A stretch of 64,000 nucleotides of DNA from Batillaria attramentaria (GCA_018292915.2 JACVVK020000164.1:454501-518500); one strand, 5' to 3'. Counted from the first letter of the stretch, positions 51,009-62,619 are shown. The notes: generated by a model from the sequence alone, not told the origin. Translations and numbers: made by a program.

Positions 51009-54000
51009 GTGAGTGCTGTCCAGCACGATTCACTAAAGTGAGTAGTTCCGGGAAGTGAGTTCTGTTCAACGCCACTTACTAAAGCGATTTCTGGTCAACA
51101 CTATTCACTAACGTGAGTTCTGTTCAACACTGTTCACCAAAGTGATTTCCGTTCAACACTATTCACTAACGTGAGTTCTGTTCAACACTGTTCACCAAAG
51201 TGAGTACTTTTAACCGGTATTCACTACAGTGAGTACTGTTCACCGCTATTCACTACAGTGAGTACTGTTCACCGCTATTCACTACAGTGAGTACTGTTCA
51301 CTGCTATTCACTACAGTGAGTACTGTTCACCGCTATTCACTGCGGTAAGGACTGTTCACCACTATTCACTAAAGTGAGTACTGTTCACCGCTATTCACCA
51401 CAGTGAGTACTGTTCACCGCTATTCACTAAAGTGAGTACTGTTCACCGCTATTCACTACAGTGAGTACTGTTCACCGCTATTCACTACAGTGAGTACTGT
51501 TCACCGCTATTCACCACAGTGAGTACTGCTCACCGCTATTCACCACAGTGAGTACTGTTCACTGCTATTCACTACAGCGAGAACTGTTCACCGCTATTCA
51601 CTATAGTGAGTACTGTTCACCGCTATTCACTACAGTGAGTACTGTTCACCGCTATATTCACTACAGCGAGAACTGTTCACCGCTATTCACCATAGTGAGT
51701 ACTGTTCACCGCTATTCAGTAGAGTGAGTACTGTTCACCGATATTCACTCCAGTGAGTACTACTCACCGCTATTCACTACAGCGAGAACTGTTCACCGCT
51801 ATTCACCACAGTGAGTACTGTTCACCGCTATTCACTAAAGTGAGTACTGTTCACCGCTATTCACTACAGTGAGTACTGTTCACCGCTATTCACTACAGTG
51901 AGTACTGTTCACCGCTATTCACTACAGTGAGTACTGCTCACCGCTATTCACCACAGTGAGTACTGTTCACTGCTATTCACTACAGTGAGTACTGTTCACC
52001 GCTATTCACTAAAGTGAGTACTGTTCACCGCTATTCACTACAGTGAGTACTGTTCACCGCTATTCAGTAGAGTGAGTACTGTTCACCGCTATTCACCACA
52101 GTGAGTACTGTTCACCGCTATTCACTACAGTGAGTACTGTTCACCGCTATTCACCACAGTGAGTACTGTTCACCGCTATTCACCACAGTGAGTACTGTTC
52201 ACCGCTATTCACTACAGTGAGTACTGTTCACCGCTATTCACTACAGTGAGTACTGTTCACCGCTATTCACTACAGTGAGTACTGTTCAACACGATTCGCT
52301 AAAGTGAGTACTGTTCAACAAGATTCATTATAGTGAGTACTGTTCAACAAGATTCACTACATTGAGTACTGTTCAACAAGATTCACTGAAGTGAGTACTG
52401 TTCACCACGATTCACTAAAGTGAGTACTGTTCAGCACGATTCGCTAAAAGTGAGTACTGTTCACCGCTATTCACTACAGTGAGTACTGTTCAACACGATT
52501 CGCTACAGTGAGTACTGTTCACCGCTATTCACTACAGTGAGTACTGTTCAACACGATTCACTACAGTGAGTACTGTTCACCGCTATTCACTACAGTGAGT
52601 ACTGTTCAACACGATTCACTAAAGTGAGTACTGTTCACCGCTATTCACTACGGTGAGTACTGTTCAGCACGATTCGCTAAAAGTGAGTACTGTTCAGCAC
52701 GATTCGCTAAAAGTGAGTACTGTTCACCGCTATTCACTGAAGTGAGTACTGTTCAACACGATTCACTGAAGTGAGTACTGTTCACCGCTATTCACTGAAG
52801 TGAGTACTGTTCAGCACGATTCGCTAAAAGTGAGTACTGTTCAGCACGATTCGCTAAAAGTGAGTACTGTTCAGCACGATTCGCTAAAAGTGAGTACTGT
52901 TCACCGCTATTCACTACAGTGAGTACTGTTCAACACGATTCACTACAGTGAGTACTGTTCACCGCTATTCACTGAAGTGAGTACTGTTCAGCACGATTCG
53001 CTAAAAGTGAGTACTGTTCAGCACGATTCGCTAAAAGTGAGTACTGTTCACCGCTATTCACTACAGTGAGTACTGTTCAGCACGATTCGCTAAAAGTGAG
53101 TACTGTTCACCGCTATTCACTACAGTGAGTACTGTTCAGCACGATTCGCTAAAAGAGAGTACTGTTCAGCACGATTCGCTAAAAGTGAGTACTGTTCACC
53201 GCTATTCACTACAGTGAGTACTGTTCAGCACGATTCGCTAAAAGTGAGTACTGTTCAGCACGATTCGCTAAAAGTGAGTACTGTTCAGCACGATTCGCTA
53301 AAAGTGAGTACTGTTCAACACGATTCGCTAAAAGTGAGTACTGTTCACCGCTATTCACTACAGTGAGTACTGTTCAGCACGATTCGCTAAAAGTGAGTAC
53401 TGTTCAGTACGATTCGCTAAAAGTGAGTACTGTTCACCGCTATTCACTACAGTGAGTACTGTTCAGCACGATTCGCTAAAAGTGAGTACTGTTCAGCACG
53501 ATTCGCTAAAAGTGAGTACTGTTCAGCACGATTCGCTAAAAGTGAGTTCTGTTCAACACGATTCGCTAAAAGTGAGTACTGTTCAACACGATTCGCTAAA
53601 AGTGAGTACTGTTCAACACGATTCGCTAAAAGTGAGTACTGTTCAACACGATTCGCTAAAAGTGAGTACTGTTCAACACGATTCGCTAAAAGTGAGTACT
53701 GTTCAACACGATTCGCTAAAAGTGAGTACTGTTCAACACGATTCGCTAAAAGTGAGTACTGTTCAACACGATTCGCTAAAAGTGAGTACTGTTCAGCACG
53801 ATTCGCTAAAAGTGAGTACTGTTCAGCACGATTCGCTAAAAGTGAGTACTGTTCAGCACGATTCGCTAAAAGTGAGTACTGTTCAGCACGATTCGCTAAA
53901 AGTGAGTACTGTTCAGCACGATTCGCTAAAAGTGAGTACTGTTCAACACGATTCGCTAAAAGTGAGTACTGTTCAGCACGATTCGCTAAAAGTGAGTACT

Positions 54001-54476
54001 GTTCAGCACGATTCGCTAAAAGTGAGTACTGTTCAGCACGATTCGCTAAAAGTGAGTACTGTTCAACACGATTCGCTAAAAGTGAGTACTGTTCAGCACG
54101 ATTCGCTAAAAGTGAGTACTGTTTAGCACGATTCGCTAAAAGTGAGTACTGTTCAGCACGATTCGCTAAAAGTGAGTACTGTTCAACACGATTCGCTAAA
54201 AGTGAGTACTGTTCAACACGATTCGCTAAAAGTGAGTACTGTTCAACACGATTCGCTAAAAGTGAGTACTGTTCAGCACGATTCGCTAAAAGTGAGTACT
54301 GTTCAACACGATTCGCTAAAAGTGAGTACTGTTCAGCACGATTCGCTAAAAGTGAGTACTGTTCAGCACGATTCGCTAAAAGTGAGTACTGTTCAACACG
54401 ATTCGCTAAAAGTGAGTACTGTTCAACACGATTCGCTAAAAGTGAGTACTGTTCAACACGATTCGCTATAGTGAGT
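51009..54476 (+). repeat. 29/30 bp tandem array of about 117 units
   Basis: Three zones. About 51009-51200 holds degenerate units. About 51200-52280 is nearly pure 29-mers (GTGAGTACTGTTCACCGCTA then TTCACTACA). About 52280-53460 interleaves them with 30-mers (GTGAGTACTGTTCAGCACGA then TTCGCTAAAA). About 53460-54476 is pure 30-mers differing mainly at one G/A site. Every unit carries GTGAGT. The 30-mer zone is open in one frame (decapeptide STVQHDSLKV) only because 30 is divisible by three. Confidence 0.96.
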
Positions 54477-54529
54477 ATTATTTGACGCTATTCACTAAAT
54501 TCCCCCACTCTTCTCTCGTAGCTCCCTCC

Positions 54530-54870
54530 CCGGCTTTGTCAAAAATGGACTCGTCCGGCTTGGTAAATAAGACCTCTTCACCAACCAAATGTGACTACTC
54601 ATCGACGCTTGATGAAGCAAACGCGTTACTACTCAGCCCCTATGTGTCAATAATAGACTCGCCCGGGCCCGTAAGAACTTTTCCATCCGTTACTTCAAAG
54701 AAATTTCCACACTAATATGCTCGAAAACTGGAAGAAGACTACCCTCTCTCCCCGTATGTCAAACCCGCTTGGACTCTTCCTCGGTCCATAAGAATATGCC
54801 ATCCCATCCCCTCGGCCTAGCGGCTGTGTCGAAAGTAGATTCGTCCCTGGTCACTAAGAACATTTCAACC
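54530..54870 (+). repeat. Diverged long-period repeat right of the tandem array
   Basis: AAAATGGACTCGTCCGGCTT, AATAGACTCGCCCGGGCC, CTTGGACTCTTCCTCGGTCC and AAGTAGATTCGTCCCTGGTC recur about every 110 bp, each followed by AAGAAC[A/T]TTT-like sequence. Same phrase as at 50550-50801. Confidence 0.6.
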
Positions 54871-55051
54871 CTAGCCGAACACACGTCACTACGCCCCCCC
54901 CCCCCCAGGGCCTCCCCCCCCCTTTTTTCTGTCTTCCAAATCTTTCATGTGCACCAACACTCCACCAACACTCCGCCAACACTCAGACGTTAGATACATG
55001 ATCACTACGTCACTACGCTACCCCCCTCCGCCCCCCCCTCCTCCCCTATCA

Positions 55052-55102
55052 CTCACACACACACACACACACACACACCACCACCACCACCACCACCACC
55101 AC
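55052..55102 (+). repeat. (CA)n(CCA)n microsatellite
   Basis: About 13 CA units then about eight CCA units. Confidence 0.95.
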
Positions 55103-55106
55103 TCTT

Positions 55107-55228
55107 CAATGCTCAGGTCGCGAGTTCGAATCTCGGCTGGGGCCAAATATGAATAGGCCCCTATTGTGTTGACCTTATTCTCGTTGCCTGTGTTTGAACA
55201 CCAATACGTCGTGGAAAGACGTTAACCC
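55107..55228 (+). mobile_element. SINE family 1, 5'-truncated copy 9
   Basis: GGTCGCGAGTTCGAATCTCG then CTGGGGCCAAATATGAATA and GTGGAAAGACGTTAACCCCC. Lacks the A-box part of the head and is more diverged than the others. Confidence 0.8.
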
Positions 55229-55296
55229 CCCAAACAAGCCGCCATCCCCCCCCCCCCCCTTTGCCTTCCAGCTCTGTTCATGTCCACCCACGCTTC

Positions 55297-55594
55297 AGGG
55301 CCCGTATGTAAAAGTCGAGGTTAGGGCTTTTAGCCCCGGGCTAGAGTCTAACCTCGAAATAAACTAGCACTAGGGTTAATTTTTTTGTTTGTTTGTTTGT
55401 TTGTTTGTTTGTTTTAAATCAAGAAGCGGGCCCATTCCAGCAAGGTGGCTAAGCCGTTACAGAAGGATTTTTCTCTTCCTTTCTTCGCTTCCTTTTTTTA
55501 AAATTTAATTTTGCTTTTGGGTTTCTTTTGTCCTAGTCTGGGTTAGGCCCGTAGCCGTGGGTTAAAATAACCTCGACTTTTACATACGGGCCCT
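55297..55594 (+). mobile_element. Palindromic MITE family 'CAGGGCCCG', copy 4
   Basis: GGGCCCGTATGTAAAAGTCG at the left and CGACTTTTACATACGGGCCC at the right, perfect inverted ends. The best-preserved copy in the window. Confidence 0.9.
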
Positions 55595-55887
55595 GCAACT
55601 TGCAGAGGTTACCATCCCCACCCCCACCCCCCTCCCTCCTAGCCCCCTTTTTCCCCTCTGCAACCCCTCCTCTGTCTTCCACATCTATTGTCTCGTGTTA
55701 CGCTCACTGTAAAGTGTAACAGACGCCTCTTTGAGAAGTCGTTACACAGGAATTCACTTCACGATCCATCCCAGCGTCTCACGGTGTCTCGCTCAACCCT
55801 TGGCCTCAGAACAAAGACTTGTCTGTTAATGGAGCCAGCTGCGCGTGCTGATGTCCTTGTCGAGAGCGCTTCTTTACGTCTGGCGGG

Positions 55888-55918
<31 letters not shown>

Positions 55919-55940
55919 GGGGGGGGAGTGGGGGGGGGCG
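55888..55940 (+). repeat. (GA)n and G-run tract
   Basis: About 13 GA units then G-rich GGGGTGGGGGGGGAGTGGGG. Confidence 0.93.
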
Positions 55941-56114
55941 AGATGGTGACACGTCATAGACAATGTCACGTGTTTATGAGTACGTCGGTCACAGTCGTCG
56001 GTCTAGTCCTGGCGTGAGCTTACGTCGTGTACGCGGTCGCAAGCGACTGACACGGAACGCGGATTTCAAAGTCTCGGCTGAATTTCTTTTGACTTCTGTC
56101 GTTGTGTTCACAGC

Positions 56115-56285
56115 GGGTGGGTGGGTGTTTGGGAGTTTAACGTCCTTTTCCATCACATACAGGTGATATCAAAGACGGGGCAACAATGAAAAAACCAGCG
56201 CAAATATTATCCCCAGGCGGGATTCGAACTCGCGACCCGAGCATTGGAAGTCCAACGCTCTACCATTCGGCCACCCCGGCTCCCC
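56115..56285 (-). mobile_element. SINE family 1, copy 10
   Basis: Exact 12 bp duplication TGTGTTCACAGC at 56103-56114 and 56286-56297. Confidence 0.95.
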
Positions 56286-56318
56286 TGTGTTCACAGCATT
56301 TAATAATAATAATAATAA

Positions 56319-57421
56319 TGTAGCGTTGGTGGGGGTGATGGGGATAAAAGTGTCCTCACACCAGCAACGGGGGTTCGTTGTTTCGCTGATGAAGGAACGG
56401 AGATGCAGGAACTGAAGTCACCCCCTCCTCCCCCCAGAGCTGGAACACGAGTCAGCTGGGCTGTCGTTGCTGGACTGGCTGACGAGTGAAGTACCATCAC
56501 TGAAGGACCTTGTGATGGTAGTGTAGATCAGAACACAACATTGCCTAGTGTCCTCGTCTGCTTACTGACATCACTTGTGTGGACTTCAGAGACAGCGTAG
56601 GATGACGTGACAGCTGTCAGTGGAAGTAGGGTGAAGTCTCATAGCTGAAGAGCAGAGTGTAAAACAGCATACCGTGGAATTCTGAGGCTGGATACTGTCG
56701 ATGTCGTTGATGGTAGAGGTCGGGAGTTGAGAGCCGAAGACACTTATTGGGCGCCAATGTAGCGTTGGTGGGGGTGATGGGGATAAAAGTGTCCTCACAC
56801 CAGCAACGGGGGTTCGTTGTTTCGCTCACCGACACAGTTTTCAGACAGTTCCAATTATATTTATTTAGTGGCCTCTCAGTCAATCAATCAAACCACTCAA
56901 GCCGTGAATGCAATCCAATCCCATGCAATGAAACTGAACTGAAGTGAACTGAAGTGATCACCCTGCAAACAAGTTTACAGTATTGTTAAAAAAGAGAATA
57001 CACATCATTCAGCAACATCACAACACTCATACACTTCATTTACAACATACAGGCTTTCATCCAAAAAAGACTTACAATAAATACCTCTAGAGTGCAATAA
57101 TTCAAAATACAAGTACCAGTACATACCTCATCAGGGTGACAAAGGTGAAAAATACAAAAAAACCGCAACAGCAAGTACAGAGATGTTGCCTCCTTGAATG
57201 GACAAGTAAAACTGAACTAGCTCATACACTGGCTACTAGTGAGGTGAACAAGTGAACTCAATTCAAGTACATGTATCACACACATAAAAAGCATGCAACC
57301 AATGGTTCATGACTGGCTCTGCAGGTTAGATAGAGACCAACTGGCAGTGCATGTTGTTCATGCATGACTGACTTTCCACACACACTCACTCTCCCATTCA
57401 CACTATGCCTATCAGTTTGTG

Positions 57422-57474
<53 letters not shown>

Positions 57475-57570
57475 CAACTACATCTACTCACATACTAACC
57501 CTTACACACTAATCACTAAATACTAATTAACTACTTGTGAATAATTATAGAAATAATTCACTCTGCCACA
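56319..57570 (-). mobile_element. Deleted LTR retrotransposon (one full LTR, leader, 69 bp of the other LTR)
   Basis: On the minus strand an 813 bp LTR (57570 to 56758) starts TGTGGCAGAG and ends CAACGCTACA. It holds an AATAAA near 56850 and a GT microsatellite (57422-57472). One base later comes TGGCGCCCAAT, a tRNA primer-binding-like site with a CGCC core. About 370 bp of non-coding leader follows, then a 69 bp piece (56387-56319) identical to the LTR 3' end. (ATT)n lies on both outer sides. No gag or pol. Confidence 0.8.
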
Positions 57571-57586
57571 ATAATAATAATAATAA

Positions 57587-57795
57587 TAGGCATTTTTGGT
57601 AGGACTTCGTAGGGAGGACTTCGCTGAGCAGTGTAACTCATTTACAGTAAATAAGGGTCACAGGCCAGAAGCCGCGATCGGCTAACGCTCTGCGATTCGC
57701 TAATGGTAGGTACCCCTAACGTGACAAATTGACTTGAAAATGGGTTATGCTGATGAGCGAAGTCCTCTTTACGAAGTCCTACTAAATATGCCTAA
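57587..57795. mobile_element. Foldback MITE with about 45 bp arms
   Basis: TAGGCATTTTTGGTAGGACT and ACGAAGTCCTACTAAATATG-CCTA mirror each other. The arms include two copies of GGACTTCG. Confidence 0.86.
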
Positions 57796-57825
57796 CAGTA
57801 ATAATAATGTTCCTTCCAAAGAGAG

Positions 57826-58001
57826 ACGAGCCGGGGTAGCCGAATGGTAGAGCTTTGGACTTTCAATTAATGCTGGGGTCGTGAGTTCGAATCCCGGCTG
57901 GTGCCAAATATTTGTTCTGGCCTTTTCCTCGTTGCCCCCTTTGATATCACCCATATGTGCTGGAAAAGGACGTTAAACTCCCGAACAACCACCCACCCCC
58001 A
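57826..58001 (+). mobile_element. SINE family 1, copy 11
   Basis: Head GAGCCGGGGTAGCCGAATGG, B-box GAGTTCGAATCCC, body to CACCCACCCCCACC. Flanked by CC[T]TTCCAAAGAGA / CCCTTTCAAAGAGA. Confidence 0.92.
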
Positions 58002-58707
58002 CCCTTTCAAAGAGAATTCAGATTTGCGAACTGCACTGCCAACACCACGGCTGTGCCTCCTTCTGCAACTTCAGTTTTGTTGTTGTTGTTGTTATAGGTG
58101 CTTTTGTTGTTGTTGTTGTTGTTGCTTTTTGTCAAACAAGTTTTCGTCAGTATTCTCGGCGATTTTGAAACTACCCGTGCACCTTGTTGCTCGCGAGTAT
58201 AGCTACCAGTTTTAAAGCGGCACATAAAGAAATCTTTTTCAAGGAACGCCTTTGGAAGATGGCTGGCAGATATGACGTTATGTTACCATGGTGACTCTAC
58301 GTTGTTTGCCTCCCGACGAGGTTTTTGTTTGTATTTTTTGTTATCACTTTCATTTATCTATTTACTTTTTGGGGCTGCAGGCGGAGAAGAGAATAATCTC
58401 ACTGTTCTTAGATTGCCTGAGTCAAATCCCCCGGGCTGTAACTTTGTGACACAGGAATGAAACGTACGTGGTCTTCAAGAACTTTTGTACAGTGCATTTT
58501 GTTTCCAATTTCACGCGTATTAACCCCGAAGGGCATCACCGAGACAGGGGCCAAGGGGAAGCATCTACGCGACAAAGTAATGTCCCCTGGATGTCGTCGT
58601 TTGTCGGGTTTTCTTCATTGTTTCCGACCTTGACGAGGGGAAAAAAATCCAGGGTGGACACGGTGTGAAGACTCGGCCGGGAACATCGGGAATGTCTTGT
58701 CCAGATC

Positions 58708-58708
<1 letters not shown>

Positions 58709-58747
<39 letters not shown>
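58709..58747 (+). repeat. (GT)n microsatellite
   Basis: About 19 pure GT units. Confidence 0.97.
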
Positions 58748-58748
<1 letters not shown>

Positions 58749-59213
58749 TGTAGCCTACTTGATGTACTTGATCAGATAGTCTTGAATGGGAGTTTTCGTA
58801 GACGTTATGACTAAATTTGTAGGCATGATCATTCACAAGATATCAGGATTTGAATGATTTACTACTGTACATGATGTATCTATTTGTCCCCTGAAGCCGA
58901 AAATTTGGTGAAAAAACAAACAAACAAAAAACAAAACGGTTTGTGCTTTATTTAAATCTATTCTTATCATCGGCTTAAAAATGAGAAGGACAGAGGCAAA
59001 ATCATTAATGAGTGATAAAAATGGTTTGTGATAAGTGTTACTTTAATGTGAACCACACCTGCAGGCAGCAACAAAGCGTGTCATTTAGGGCGCTACATTA
59101 TTACTATCAACCCCCGTCTTGTAACTGTCTGTCGTCAGAACAGTCACCTGTCGTCTCTCTCTCTCTCTCTCTTATCACGCCATAAATAAAACTGTTTTAT
59201 TCATTGCCATAGT

Positions 59214-59275
59214 AGTCATTATCAGTTAGTGTTAGTCATTATCAGTTAGTGTTAGTCATTATCAGTTCGTGTGTT
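59214..59275 (+). repeat. 20 bp tandem repeat x 3
   Basis: GTCATTATCAGTTAGTGTTA three times, the last with C for A. TC microsatellites lie on both sides (59155-59171, 59391-59414), then a C18 run at 59457. Confidence 0.9.
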
Positions 59276-60164
59276 TTCCCCACTGGTTATACGTTAGCCT
59301 AATAGACTGCTTAGCAGGACAGTTGGTAAGTTAGGCAGGTTATGCCTACTAGGCTTTATCCTGAAATAAACGTTTCAGTCAGTCACTCAGTCTCTCTCTC
59401 TCTCTCTCTCTCTCACCCTTCTTACCCGCCCACTCCGTCACCACCTCGTCTCAGCCCCCCCCCCCCCCCCCCCCACACCTCACCACCCTCCCCTCTCCAC
59501 CAGTGCGTGCTGTAAAGGAGGAAATTATTACAGGAAGCAAGTCCGTGAAACTGACACAACAAGCTGTCCGTCAGTTCGTCATAGTGGCGCCCTCTACAGG
59601 GATTCCACCTTTTCTCCTTCTTTCTTGTCGTTCTTGACTCAGGGTAAAGAAGCAGCGGCCTAGACCGAGTGCTTCATTTGCTTGAGTTTGATACAGTCTT
59701 GTGTTCTCGGATGTAGTATTTTACTTCTGGTTCGTTTTCTTTCGAAAGAAAAGAAAGATCTCGTTGACTTTCAAGAAAGTCTTTCCTCGGACTTGTTCTG
59801 TCTTTAAGACTGGCTGTGGGTGAACTGTTTGGAAAATGGAACAGATAATATCATCTGAATCTTTTTGACATCACCACCGACAACAAAACCCACTTCATTT
59901 TTTTTTGTACGAAGCATCTGTGGCAGTTACATGCGCCATTGGTGAAAATGTAGTTTTTTATTCGGACATCAAACCAAAAGGAACTTTTCTCTTTGGCTGT
60001 GCAAGCAACCACGGCTCTCTTCACTGAGAAATCTGATTTTCCCCTGGAACGTCGAAGGAAAGCAAAGGTACCCTAGGTCTTCAAGAAGGTGGTGTGTGAA
60101 CTTGGATTTTGACCGCATTTGGACAAAACTTTATCACGTATTTGACCAGAAGCCAAATCGAACA

Positions 60165-60216
60165 ATGGTTTTTAAGTGGACGGAGGCAGTTCTTCTTGGA
60201 CTGGTGTTGCATGTTG
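60165..60216 (+). CDS. Putative first coding exon (signal peptide), gene continues beyond window
   Basis: MVFKWTEAVLLGLVLHV then a perfect donor TTG|GTAAGT. A Lys/Trp start followed by a hydrophobic core fits a signal peptide, and AACAATGG is a good start context. No later exon was recognised to 64000, so the product is unknown. The 500-600 nt before it are unique, non-repetitive sequence consistent with a 5' UTR. Confidence 0.5.
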
Positions 60217-60519
60217 GTAAGTAAAATGCAGATTGTTAGTCCGTTAGAAATATTATTATGATTTATTCAATGCAGGCATTGTGCAATAGCTGTTTGGTCT
60301 GCAGCAGATATGTGGGCGTTTTCGCAAAGACAGAAAGGAAGATAGAAACAATTATTGTCTTTAACTTTTATTTTTTAATTTCTCATTTTCTCAATTTTCT
60401 TGTTGATATGTGTGGTTTTCAAGACACTGTTTTAGAACGTTTGAAATGTCCCCTGAAAGCAAAACTGCCACTGATGGAAACAACATTAATCCCACCCACC
60501 CGATTTCCCTTTCCCCATC

Positions 60520-60733
60520 CCCCCCCTAAAAAAAAAACAAGAACAACCAAACAAACAAACAAACAAAAACAAACAAAAACAAACAAACAAAAAACAAACC
60601 AAAAACCAAAAAAACAACGAACAAACAAACAAACAAACAAACAAAAACAAAACAAAACAAAAATCCCCCCTCCAACCCCCCCCGACACCCCCCCCCACCT
60701 CCACCCCCCCCCCCAAAAAAAAAAACAAAACAA

Positions 60734-60779
<46 letters not shown>

Positions 60780-60892
60780 CCGCCCCCCCCCCCCCCCCCA
60801 AAAAAAATAAATAAATAAATAAATAAAATAAAAAAATAAATAAAAAATAAATAAATAAAATAAAATAAATAAATAAAAAAATAAAAAAATTG
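60520..60892 (+). repeat. A/C low-complexity tract with CA microsatellite
   Basis: AAACAAAC, C-runs, (CA)n at 60734-60776, a C20 run, then AAATAAATAAAT. Confidence 0.94.
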
Positions 60893-61477
60893 CCGTTTCG
60901 AAAAGAGAATTGTGATTCCCTTCATAAAACTTTAACATAGCTCTCTTGCCCGTGTAACTTCTTCAACATAATATAATAACATATTGTGAACTCGTCATAT
61001 GAAAACACAGGGAATGGCATATAAGACTGAATATCCTACAAATACGTACAGGACGTCACCAACACTTCAGTGGTTACAGGCTCTTTTCATTACCATTCTA
61101 TTTGCATTTATAGTGACGCTGAAGCCTACAGTACAAAGCTTTAAACCAGCGGCTACAAGGAAAAGCCATAAACATGAAGAGAAAAATCAGGCCATCTAAG
61201 GAAGGAGACAGAGAACATGTAGCCTACATTACATTATGAGTCAGAGAACTTAATGAGGCAATTAGTGTGTGTGTAGCGTCCCTCTCGCCTCTGTCTGAGT
61301 GTCTCTGAACAAGGTGAGTTTCCAGCACGTTCACAATGTAGATAATAAATTGTGTCGCTTGAATCAGGATTTTCATCGCTTCGTGGAGGAGTGAAGTGGC
61401 TTAACCGTTGGTCCCGGGTTCGAAACCTAGATGATGTAGAGTCCAAAACTGGTTCGGGTCTTCTTTCAGTGTCGCCG

Positions 61478-61479
<2 letters not shown>

Positions 61480-61544
<65 letters not shown>
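61480..61544 (+). repeat. (CA)n microsatellite
   Basis: About 32 pure CA units. Confidence 0.97.
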
Positions 61545-61546
<2 letters not shown>

Positions 61547-61570
61547 GACGAACAGAGAGAGAGAGAGAGG

Positions 61571-61737
61571 ATGTGCTGGGTGGGGAGTATTTGGGAGTTT
61601 TAGCGTCCTTTCCCACCACGTAAGGGTGATATCAAAGACGGGGCAACGAGAGAAAGGCCAGCACAAATATTTGGGATTCGAACTCACGACCAGAGCATTG
61701 ATAGCCCAGCGCTCTACCATTCGGCTATCCCGGCTCC

Positions 61738-61739
<2 letters not shown>
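61571..61739 (-). mobile_element. SINE family 1, copy 12, between GA microsatellites
   Basis: GGGAGTATTTGGGAGTTTTA, GGTGATATCAAAGACGGGGC, ATTCGAACTCACGACC and GGCTATCCCGGCTCCCC. Short (GA)n on the left and (GA)n at 61740-61778 on the right; lacks the GGCCCCAGCCG block. Confidence 0.88.
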
Positions 61740-61779
<40 letters not shown>

Positions 61780-62204
61780 ACTGAAAGCAAATGTTTTCCA
61801 CAGACTGAAAGCTTGGCAGAAGGGAGGAACGGGGGGTCTGAAAATACAGACGTCATTTACCACAATATCGCGGAAAACAGTGACGCAAACAGCCCACAAT
61901 CGCTAGTGTGGTTTGTATATACACACACACACACACATAACCATAACCGGAATTCTAGGCAGGCAGCCTCACGAAACAGGAAGACAGGGCAAGATGACAG
62001 GGGGCTTTGGACAACTGGAGACCTGACCCCACTGAGCACTAAGTTCGTGATGATGAGCGATTGTTTTCCCTGCCTTCACTGCCAACAGAGAAACGGTTAC
62101 GCAATGGGCAGACGGCTGAAAGGAAAAAAATGGGGACATGCTGACGGGTAGTCGAAGTGCCCAGAATGACGCGGCGTGGTCAAAATGGTGGATGAGTGGG
62201 TGTT

Positions 62205-62619
62205 GGGGCGGTCGGTGGTCTAGTGGTTAAGAGACTTGTCACCAATGCGAGAGATCAGGGGGTGCGAGTCCCACTCGGGGCAAAGAATTTTTCCTTCTCG
62301 TATGTTGCACCGTTCATTCGGACCGATCGTCGGGGGTTCTCTCCGGGTACTCCGGCTCCCCCCCCCCCTCTATGCTTTGGAAATGTTCAGCCCACCAAAT
62401 TTGAAAAATACAAAGCAATTCTGACTTCCGAAATTAAAAAGCTGAGCTTATCCTTCGCACCACGTGATTGTAATGTGTTTATGTCCAGTGTGTGAAAGAA
62501 TGCGTGTGATTCACGTGAGCGTGCGTGTTGGGTTCAGTTCGCGGCGCTTTAAGCTGATTCGTGAAATTGGGTAAAGCGCCTATACAATACTCATTATTAT
62601 TATTATTATTATTATTATG
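62205..62619 (+). mobile_element. SINE family 2, full copy C
   Basis: Head GGGGCGGTCGGTGGTCTAGT, B-box degraded to GTGCGAGTCCC, body and (ATT)n tail intact. Confidence 0.9.

Noticed and set aside
53452..54471. Long open frame of 10-residue repeats as a protein gene
   Set aside because: The frame follows from a stop-free 30 nt period; the array's 29-mer part cannot keep a frame, and no start, splice or signal features support it.
50802..54476. CRISPR-like array
   Set aside because: Units are contiguous with no unique spacers, and the setting is an animal genome.
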